Part shown: positions 39,114 through 50,200 of the stretch, piece after piece
Numbering within the stretch: the stretch's first letter is position 1
How the letters are laid out: each line of letters starts with the position of its first letter
Assembly (NCBI GenBank): GCA_949318235.1
Contig: OX439130.1
Coordinates: forward strand, 40,811,260 to 40,875,259
DNA from: Ecdyonurus torrentis
Lineage: Eukaryota; Arthropoda; Insecta; Ephemeroptera; Heptageniidae
Direction of reading: 5' to 3'
Length of the DNA stretch: 64,000 bases
Notes under the pieces: model-generated
Databases searched by the model: none
Seen by the model: only the letters and a program-made list of their open reading frames with translations
Told to the model about the DNA's origin: nothing
Position numbers and translations under genes: made by a program

Positions 39114-40407
39114 TACGAGGGTGGGATGGAAAGTTCGCGTAGTCGCATATGTAGAAAAAAAATTCGGACCTGCCACTGATCTTAATTATCGACATAGTAT
39201 CCCTTGAGACTATTGCACTTGGTTTTGTCACTCTCCCATCTCGTAATGCATTTATAATGGGGTGGTTGTGGGAGGACCTCAAAATGCCTATTTTTTCCAT
39301 AGTTAGCTTTCTTTGATTACGTTTAACACAGGTAGTTTCCATTGCCATGACTGTTTCTTTGGTTCAGATGTTACATAATAAACCCAGTATTCGTCCCATA
39401 TGATCATTTGGCGTACCAAGTCAAATATTTTTAATTTAGAGCGTTTTTTATTTATTAATGTTTTTACCAAAAATGGTCAAAAAATGGACCAGCTGACCAG
39501 CATCTAGTATGTGACAGGGAAACAGAACAGTGCATGTGAAATTTGTTTAAACATATTGGAAACAATGAGGGACAATGCTTCATCATGTCCTGCAGGTTTC
39601 AAATGGGTACCTTAATTTTAGACTGGTTATACTGACCTTTGAAGTTGACCTCTCAAAAATGGCCAAAATTGGCTCCCACTGAAGATATGATTAAAAAAGT
39701 ATACAACATTTTGGTTCAACACCAACGTATGAGGTATCAGCAGATAGCTAAGACTTTGGGCTATTACATGAAATGAAAAAAAGTTATGCACATACAAAAA
39801 TTAAGGGTGAAAAAAATGTTGGAAAAATAGGTACCACAAGTAGGTTTGTCGTCATAGCCCATTTGCGGCACACTTTTTTCCAATAGTTTTTTTACCCTCA
39901 ATTTTTGTATGTGCGTAACTTTTTGTCATTTCATGTTGTAGCCCTAAGTCTTAGGTATCTGCTGATATCTCATACGTTGGTGTTGAACCAAAATTTTGTA
40001 TACTTTTTTAATCATATCTTCAGTGGGAGCCAATTTTGGCCATTTTTGAGAGGTCAACTTCAAAGGTCAGCATAACTAGTCTAAAATTAAGATACCCATT
40101 TGAAACCTGAAGGACATGATGAAGCATTGTCCCCTATTGTTTCCAATATGTTAAAACGAATTTCACATGCACTGTTCTGTTTCCATGTCACGTACTAGAT
40201 GCTGGTCAGCAACACATTTTTGGCCATTTCTTGGAGCACCCGACGTTGCTTCATATAAGTTACTGCCCTGCACTTAATAAATTTCACAGAGATATGAAAT
40301 TTTGAGGTTTGTCTATTGAAATATCACTAATACACGGATAGTTTTTTGTTTTGTCCTAATATAAATATTTCTATACGACTACGCGAACTTTCCATCCCAC
40401 CCTCGTA
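39114..40407 (-). mobile_element. mariner-like relic with terminal inverted repeats
   Basis: The ends read TACGAGGGTGGGATGGAAAG at 39114 and its mirror CTTTCCATCCCACCCTCGTA at 40388-40407, with TA at both outer edges as in Tc1/mariner insertions. The mirrored match continues through TTCGCGTAGTCG. Read on the minus strand, bases about 39420-39300 encode a degraded DExWV ... KKQSWQWK stretch. That matches the mariner transposase segment around the second catalytic Asp. The rest of the transposase is missing and is replaced by a long palindrome (39468-40239). The element is dead. Confidence 0.85.
39468..40239. repeat. long inverted repeat (about 770-bp palindrome) inside the mariner relic
   Basis: The arms meet near 39853. 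Left-arm landmarks such as GACCAGCATCTAGTA, TGACCTCTCAAAAATGGCCA and ATATGATTAAAAAAGTATAC recur as reverse complements in the right arm at about 40190, 40050 and 40005. There is almost no spacer. Confidence 0.93.
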
Positions 40408-40888
40408 TAGCATTGTGGTAACCAAATTACTTATACCATGTCAGAATGCTTCATTTTCCTTCACTTTGCATTATTTTTTTCACACCAACATTAAACATGA
40501 TTTAAAAAAAAAATGTTAGAAATGTATAGGAAATACATAGAAAATATAATTTAAGTCTTACTTTCAAAAAATTAGATGTATCCAAAAATATTATTTAAAG
40601 CATTTTTTTTTCTTTTTTTTTTTTTTTTTTAATCAACTGATAGTGCATCTTTACAACATACACTTAATACACAACTGGATTTTAAGTTAAATAGTTAAAT
40701 AAAACTAAATATTAAAAATCTTGATATTATTTTAATATTAAACACTATTACTATTACAAAATAAAGAGCAAAAAAATTAAATTACATTTTGATGTTATAG
40801 ATTATGATAAACCAAACAAGTTTGTAATGCAACAATATTAATTATGTACAACATATTATGTAACCTGTGTTTGTTAGTGCGTGAGACT

Positions 40889-41008
40889 TTAGTTCATGTT
40901 CATCATGAGTTGTACGAGCTTGGAGTTGGTGTCACCTGGCATGTTGTATGGTAACGTTGCCGAGAATGCGGTCACTGCCTGGCCGTGCTTACGTAAGTTA
41001 TCCAGGAT
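40889..41008 (-). CDS. NUP93: NUP93 exon 16 (C-terminus)
   Basis: Follows TGTGCAG and encodes ILDNLRKHGQAVTAFSATLP and PGDTNSKLVQLMMNMN, then TAA. It matches the typical NUP93 end PYxxxGDTNxxLVQxxxxMN. Confidence 0.95.
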   Translation of the reverse strand: MLDNLRKHGQAVTAFSATLPYNMPGDTNSKLVQLMMNMN

Positions 41009-42435
41009 CTGCACAAGTCAAACATTTCATTACATACAGTGAATAATTTGTCAATACTGACAATACACATATTAATCAGAGTACAAAATTTGATAGTAAA
41101 ACACAGATAGATTAGGAAAAATTGGGTAATGAGTGATAATAAGAAGCTTACATTGACAGGGATGCCGTGGTAGAGAATAATTTGTAACCCAGGCTCAAAA
41201 GAAACCTGTCTGGATGGGTTAAATAAATTTCACCAATTTTTCCTATTCTATCTATGTGTTTTACTATCAAATCTTCTTATTATTAATCATTGCATAGTCA
41301 ATTTTTCATTAATATTTATTAATCAGAGTGAAAAATATTATTTACGGTATATTGCCATTATTTTAAATTGATTGGTTGGATATGATAAAATAAAAAGGGA
41401 GAAACCAGCATACCATAGTGAAGAGCTGTCTTATAGTTCAGTGAAAATCTTACTAGCATAGAAATAATGAAAACCGTTGGTAGTAATTTCTCTCCAAGTC
41501 TGAAAACTCTTATAAAAAGCTCACACACTCCACACATACTAGTGTTGTTCGTAAACCCTAAAGGCTATGAATGTGTGCATTATTTTCCCGATGGCAAGAT
41601 TTTCACCAAAGTATAGGACATCACTGGAATATAAGACTCTTTCTGGTTTTATCTATTCTTTTAATTTTATTGCTATTAAAATTGATAATATTCTTAATAA
41701 CAATACTTGAAACGAGTTATTTTTATCTTTACTCTCCATTAAAAAGTGACTTCACGTCACAATGAAAACAGTTTATTATAATACTGATAGAACTTGCCTG
41801 ATCTCTGGTGGCTACATCTCTAGCCTTCATAACAGACCTGTAACACAAAAAGAAACAAATTAAAGATACCGGTACTTATGTAGACAAACTCACTCTTCTT
41901 GTATGCAGACATTAAATGTACGATTTTTTTATTTTTAATTTTTATTATTATTAATACCAAGTCTAAAAATTTGCTTATAAAAGTTGAAATAATTCAGCTT
42001 AAAAATAGAACTCTTGTAATGTTGATATCATGAATGTGTATATTGGTTGTGTTTTACAGCAATTATCAATGTCAAAAAGGTTATTTATTATTGATTCAGG
42101 AGAGAATCTAAGCAAGTAGTAGATAATGTAATATAATATATTATACTGTACAATTAGAGTACTCTAGAAGGGGGTACTTCTAGAGTACTCTATGTACAAT
42201 TTAATGTAAGTAAATACTCACTTATGTTTAGTGTATTCATCACACAGCATGTTCATGGTGGCCAGTAGAATATCAGGGAAATTTCTCATGATGCTGTCAT
42301 CTAAATGACGGAATGCCTTTGTGAACTTTTCAACGTCTGCCTCACGGGTTGGCAGCAGGTCAATGTGGGAAATTGTCTGAAACATGACAACCAGTAGGTA
42401 AGTAGGTGCATCACCAGAAGTACTACATAAATATA

Positions 42436-42475
<40 letters not shown>

Positions 42476-45400
42476 CATCTTTATTCAAAAAAAAAGCATA
42501 GAATAAAATACAATTTATGAAAGGGCGAGGTTTAAGCCTGGCTAAATGTCTGGCCCACTCTTACATATAGTTACTGCGAAATTAGCACCTGAAGTTGGAT
42601 GTTGGATTAAGGAAAGTTTAGCTAGGGAACTTAAATTAAAGGCAGCAGTATTACAGGCAGTGTAATGTAGGTTAGGTACTGAAGTATCACATTTGAAACT
42701 ACCCAACTTGAAAGTTGATATCCAAATGCAGAAACCAACGTCAGCTCTGGCCAAAAGTTCCCGAACGATGTGTATAGGCAACCCGCAACCACACTATGTT
42801 ATCTTTGTGAGAAAACGCAGCGGATTTAATTTAGATTCTCTTACCTCCATGGCAGCTGCATAATCTTTAGCATGGTAGAGGTCAAAGAAAAGCAGCAGCT
42901 GACACAGTAGATTGAAGTTATTGGCAGTTGAGGTGGGACAGTTGAGGTGCTTGCCCTGGTAGCGTCGAGACAGAGTGTTGGCAACACCTGCCATTCTGTC
43001 ACGTGGAGATCCAGCTACGCTCTCCAGTGGCAGAACTTGACCCAACATTGAGCTCAGAATACGTAAAGCTCCCTCGTGATCCTACACATCAAAATCAGAT
43101 AATTTACTGTCTTCATAAAACATAACAACTGCATAATGACTGCATAGAAAAGACTAAACATATATTATGTTCAAATTATAATAACACAAATTTGAAAATT
43201 ATTTAAAAATTAAGCACATTAGTACACCAATCATGTATAGTAAATCGTAGCAGCAATGATATGAGTGATGCTCGTTATCGAAAGAAAAATAAAATAAATT
43301 AAGATTATACAAAAATTTAACTGTAACTTACCCCACATAATTCATAAATAGTAATGGCATCCTCCAGTAAACTTTTCTTCTCACATTCCTCTGCAACCAT
43401 TTTGATAATATTGTTGCACTCGTCCTGCAACATTAATATTCAATGACAGAGTTAGTTTTTCATAATACCGATCAATACATAGGTTCCTTGTTACTTTTGT
43501 TACAAAATCAAATTGCTAGATTTTAAAAATAATTTTTCTATAAATTACATGCAATTTAACAATTGTTTCAATTAAAAAAACAACAACTACTTGGCTGGCT
43601 TTCAGTTTCTTGAACACTATAAATTAGGGGGGGGGGGGGGGGGAAACATTGCAGAAATGCAAACAATTTTAATAAATAATTTGTATTATAGCTTTAATAT
43701 TCTAAAGGGTATAACTGAATTCTTGAGAGAGAAACCATGAATTCTCAACAATTAATAACTAGGTTTTAATATTACTTACCACTGAGGGGAAGAAGAGATC
43801 AATAAGACCAGTAAGTCTTGTGCCATCATCTGCTAGACTTCCTAAGATCACGGAGAAAGCGGAGGTTTCCAGTGCCAGATCACAACAGCAAAGTTTGAAC
43901 AAATTGACTCCCTCAGGTCCTGTCATCTCTCTGAAATCATACACTCAATGTGAGCTTGGCACACAAACAAATAAGCTTGAGAGATAAATTTTATGCTGCA
44001 TTCAAACATATACCTCAGGAAGTAGAAGTAGTGAAGAACTTCTCTCAGGTTTGTGTGCTCAAACTTCCTGCAGTAAGTCATGACAAGACGAGCAAGGTTG
44101 AGGCGTCTGCTTGGGGAGGCATCGCTCTCCTCACTAGACACTGAAATCAAAACACATCATGAGAATGTTAAGAAATTGTAAGAATCTCTGTAGCCACGTC
44201 TAAACAAAGGATTGATCCTTTGGATACAGTCTACTGGTCAACAAATATAACATGGAGCCTTATGGGAAAGTTAATCTGCTAGTAGATCAAGTTGTTGTTG
44301 TTGTTTTTAAGGCATTTTTGGCATTTTTACTCTTTATAAATACATTCTAGTTCACGAGATGAAAGCCTCTTTAATGAAAGTACACCTCTGGGCAAAAGTT
44401 TAAGAACGAGGCAGTGGCGGGGGCAGTGGCTTCCCGGGCGTTTTCTCATAAAGATAACTTTGTGTGGTTGCGGGTTGCTTATGCAAATTGTTTGGGAACT
44501 TTTGGCCAGAGATGTACCATAATAATACTAATAATATAAAATAGTAATGTTATACGGTAATAAAAAATAATAATATATGTCTGTAATAAATAACTAAATA
44601 ATAAACTTCATTAACACTTTACGAGGACTTGACAGTCCAATTATACAAAACCTTGACCTTATTATGCTGAAATACCTAATAATATTGTACTTGAAGGGGT
44701 GATTTTAAACATTCTTATTGAAGTTACACTTTTAATTTTTTGTAAACCAGAACAAATATAAATCTACTAAATAGCTTTTTCATAGCTCCTATGTACAAAA
44801 TTACAGCATTTCCTAAAATCATAGCAACATCTGTGTACAATATTTTACATTTTGCCGTCATCACGACAATAATATACTTACACAGTGGGGTTTGCACAGT
44901 ATTTGGTACTCCCAGCAAGCCACCCTCAGCCAGTGCAAGTGCCATGTGGACAGCATGAGGTCGCAGAGTGGAGGTGCGGGAGAGGAACTCAATGGCAGCC
45001 TCAAACTGGCCAGTCAAAACTAACAGTTGAGCGTACAAGTATGGCTGCTCAGAGGCATGGTAATGAGTCTCCCCTGAGAACAAAGATTCACTGTATAACT
45101 TCTCTAATTTGAGTGAAAAGCAAGCACATTAACAACATTAGTGACATTATAACAATTAAGCTTATTGAACTTGATTGAAATGTTTCAGTACTGTACGTTA
45201 TCATGAAACTCACCATATTCTTGCACAATAAGGCTTTGTAGGTGGTTATAGGTGAGCATATCTGCTGGCGTATCCATAGCATCTCCATCTATATCTTTGG
45301 GAATCCTTATCTGACCCAGCTTAAACCAGAGGTAATCCTCCGCAGTCTGAACCACATCAGGGTACTCCTCTCTCACATCACAAGCACCCAGCAGACAGAA

Positions 45401-47151
45401 CACCACACTATCAAAAACAAAACAAACGTTAATCATGCTGTACGCTGTAATCAAACAATTTTATACACACCGTTTGAATAAATCTGTGGAGTTAGCAACG
45501 CCGCGACGATATTGAAAGCGAAGACTATCTACACTTCTCTCAGACAGTTCACCATTAGCTGCTAATTCCTCAAATATTGGGCACAAAGTACTAAGCTGTA
45601 GCCTGAAATCATACATAAAACAAGAAGAAATTTAGTAACACAATAATGTGGTGATTATTTTATTGCACATGTCTCTTATTTATGACTTACCCAACTTGTT
45701 GTGCACAGTAGAGCGCAGCCTTGTTATCTCCGCAGCGCAGGCAGTAGTAGATGAGAGCCCAGACTGGTTGTTGCTCTACAAGACCATCTTCTGTACCCAA
45801 TAAGTTACTAGACTCCTGTACAGCTGTGTAGCTACGCACAAGAGGGAAGGTTCCAGGCACTCCTCCTGGTCTGGCCAGTTGTAGGTTACCAGCCACCACA
45901 CTCTGCATGAACACCTTGTATCTAAAAAAAAAAAAAAAAAAAAAAAAGCATTCTATATAATCATCTCTATACAATAAACATACATATAAGCAAAATAAAA
46001 ACTGTAGCCATACAAAGAAAAAAAATTGATAAAAATTGGCATGGCTGGCAGAGAACTATTCCCCTTCATGAGTGAATTTACAGATATAATAGTGAATTAT
46101 TAATATTGTACAGTAAACATATTTTTTATCAAAAGATAAATCAACTACAAAAAATAATATAACTTTATGTATTATATTGATGCTTCCTCGTCAAAAGCGA
46201 GCATCTACACTTTCCAGTTTTTTGACAAAACAACTATCTACACTTTCTGCCGTCTAGCATTTGCAATGTTAAGTTAATGGCCGGTAGTCCAGGTACAGCG
46301 CTGCTCGTAAAGTATAGATAGCTGTTGTTTTTTTTTTTTTTTTTTTTGGCAAAACTGGAAAGTGTAGATGCTCACTTTTTTGTGTCTCTTTAAATCACTT
46401 AAATGATTGGACTTTGCTTTTGAATAAAAATCCTACAGTTAAAAAAATACATATCTTAACACATAAATTGGTTTGGGTCTTCTAATTACACACAAAGGTA
46501 GCTTCATACCTGTCCTGTAAGAAAGTTCTGGCCTGCTTGACGAGAGCGGCCTGCACAGGAGGGCTGTTACGACACTTGATGACATCACCAGTTACGAGAG
46601 ACAACTGGACTGGCATGTGCATCATGGTAGCCAAACAATCCCACAGATCAGGAATTTTCTAAAACAAAAAAATGAAATATATTGATATAAAGCTATTGTA
46701 CTAGCTTCTTCAGAAACGTTAGTAAGTTCACAGAAATGTAAGAAATTTAGAAAAAATTTATCATCTTGATAATGATTGCTGATTTGAAGTCAATTGACAT
46801 ACAATGGGAATACAAAAATTAACTTTACACAGTAAAAAATGTCAATTTTAGTAAACCACAAGTTAAAGCATCATACTGCTTTAAAATGAGGTTCCAGTCT
46901 CATTCTTTCACTGGTGCAAGATTATATGCATACATAAGAATACACAGAGGATATAGCAAACCAGCAAGGGCATAGTGAAGAAACATCCTACAGTTTGGTG
47001 AAAATCTTGCTAGCACATTCAGCACAGTTTCTCTAGAAGTTTGAACATTCTGTTTATACTGGAGTAATGTGCTAAAAACTAACAATGTATTTCCTCTGTG
47101 CTTGCAATATTTCTACCAAACTAAAGGACTTTTCTTTTCTATTGTAAGGCA

Positions 47152-47235
<84 letters not shown>

Positions 47236-50200
47236 CACCTAACTGCTGTTTTATTTTCCTTAATTTGACTTTTATTGTTAACTGTCAAAATGATTTTTTT
47301 TTCTCTATACTTAAGTTATTCCCGACTAACCTTGTCAGAAAGATGCAGTGAAAGTTCTTTGAAAATGTTCACCAGTGTTTCTTTGGGAGTACCAGCTAGA
47401 CTAGCCTTGTTGTAGTCCATGACTCGAACTGCATATGAAGTCTCCATGCTGCTCATTATGCTGCGTACCGAGGAGGGAGCCTCTGCACTCAAAGTTGTCT
47501 GCATCATTTAAACATGGTAAGTAATTTTATTGTACATACAATATAATCAATCTGCAGGTTGTAATTAAATTTCTCTATCACAAGTTATACTGTTAGACAA
47601 AAAAGCCTTGAATGAGAAATTTTCAGAATCAAATTCCAAATAATTGAGATTACTCTGATACTTTAAACGCCTTTTTTTTCTTGTGTTACGTTAATTATAT
47701 TTCTGAAACCATTCAAGCTTATAATTATAGCCTATTCATTATTGCCATCTGTACCTCCATAGACTCCAGATGATGGATGTGGCCGTCACTTGACTCCTCA
47801 ATCAGCAGGTTAAGACAGTCCTCTTTCTCCTTCAGCCATGCGTCGTCGAGAGCACAGTCTTCCTCCTCCTCCACCTTGCTGAAGTTCTGCAACATAAAAC
47901 CATTTTTATTTAAGTTCTCCTAGTTTCATTACATTTTGTTAGATACAATCCTAAATAAGATCTGGATGAAATAAATACTTCGGGTACTTCACTTCTTTTA
48001 GTTCTTTCTCATACTGTTATACCCCTGCTTGCTCCTTAAAATACTACAATTTAAGAGCTCAGGACATATTGATCTTCTAGCGTCAAAATGAAGCTTCTAC
48101 ACTTTACAGATTTGTGGCATCACACACCTCCTGTTTTATATAACAGGAGCTCCAGGTAGCCGCGACTTTGTTAAGTGTAGATCGTCCATTCTTAGAAAAT
48201 TTGTTAAGAGTAGAAGCTTCATTTTGGAGCAAGAAGATTGATATAATCTGAACCAAAACTGAATTAAAAAGGAGAAGGTGTTAACTAGCTTATACCTATA
48301 AACTGTAAGTCACCTAGTGGTTCAGTTAAAAGAATAGGGGCTAAGTTACAACTTGCAACTTCTACTGATACATTTACAGTACATGCTACAACAAAATCAT
48401 TGTATTTAGTTTCTTGGTGTTAAATAATAATAATAAATTAACTGCGTCACCCCCCCCCCCCCCCTTTTTATTTTATTTATTAAACACAATGCGTGTACAA
48501 CATACATCTAAACATTCAACTCATAAACATTACATATAGTCATATACCTAATATCAAGATCAAATAACAGTATTATACATGCTGATCAGTGCCATCGGCA
48601 TAGTAGGCCATACTTAAATGTCTCCTAGAACATGTGAGGAGATGATACTGATCACATGACATCCCACACAAGGAGCAGATACAATTATTAGTACAAATAT
48701 GATATTCCTTAGTGTTACAAATTTTGTGATGAAAACCGTGTGCCGTGAAGCGGGTGATAATATTACGATTTCTCTGATTTGAGTTTTTCCATGTATCATT
48801 TTTAAAAGCTGGTGTATTATAGAATGATAGATTAATATCATCAGTTTTACTTTCTCTAATCTGGACAAACTTAATATAATTTTCAGTTTCTGGCAAATTG
48901 AATTTTAATCTCAGCTCACTACATAAAACTCCTCTCCTGAAAGTTCATAAACTAGTCTGGATTTTGTATATTTTGAGAGGCACATTGCTCTCTTAAGAAA
49001 ACAAGATTTTACAGACTCTAATAAGTTGAAGTCTGTGATGGTTAGATATGACCAGAAAATCTCTATTCCGTAAGATGCTACAGGTGATATTTTCAGGTGA
49101 AAAAGTTTTATGGCCGTTTTCAGAGATAGCAAGTGTACGTTTGAAATGGATGCTGTGATGGCACTTTTGCTTCTATCTTTAACATGAGCTGCAAATGACT
49201 TGCCTGATTGCTGTAAGGTAATACCTAGATATTTAAATGAGCTTACAAACTCCAATTTAGTTCCATTACAATAGATATTTTCTGGAGGAGGGCTTGTTTT
49301 TGGACGGCCACCACTTGCATATTTAAACTTCATTATTTTTGTTTTATTTGCATTGATTTTTAACCCATTTAGAGAGGCCCATTCAATTAATTTATCCAAA
49401 ATTTTCTGTAATTTTTCTAAGTTTTTACATATAATAGCCAAATCATCAGCATAGATACTGAGAAAAATCTCAGGATCATCTTCTATTAAATTAACAATTT
49501 CCTCGATTATAGTTAGTATATCATAGGTTAAAAGGTTGTACAAAAGAGGACTACTAGGGGCCCCCTGCAAAACTCCCCCCCCCCCCCCCCTTCCTACTTT
49601 TTTTTTCCTTCCCCTTCATTTTCTTTTTTATACTTACATCTACACGACTTTCCTCAATGATATTTAAAAGTGCATTCTGAGTTTCATTCATAATGAAGCT
49701 GTCAATATCAGTGTCTGGTGTAGGTTCAATGGGTGCCAACATGTCTCGGGAACTCAAAGTGTCAAGCTTGTGTGAGAGTTGGGATAGATCAACTCCTTTA
49801 GATCCGAGAAGCAAATTTCTGTAACAAATACACATATCAAATAATTATGCTAACCTGAGATATATGTATTATGAAAATTTAAACAAAGTATAGGGTGTGT
49901 ACGCATGACGTCATTCTGAGTGCTTTTCGATGCTCTTCTTGATCAATGAATAACATTGCTCAGCATAGGACAAACGTAGTTTTGGGCTATTTTCTTTGGA
50001 AAATTAGCTAGGTATTTTTTTGTCATTAATATTTTTCTTGCATACTTGAGGTACTAATTCAACCTGTTAACAGCATCAATGCTTTCAAATAAATTGCGAA
50101 GTATTTTTAAACTGGCAAAATGTGCAATTTTCCTATACCGGCCAATGTTATTTAGTACACATATGATGTCGACTTAAACATGAATGAAATCACCCTATAT

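Noticed and set aside
42542..42781. 79-codon minus-strand frame next to NUP93 exon 13
   Set aside because: Runs through a retroelement tail and a MITE half. It does not resemble NUP93 or a transposase.
48614..48868. alternative 84-codon frame in the LINE 3' part
   Set aside because: Shadow of the frame with the CxxC...HxxxxC motif.
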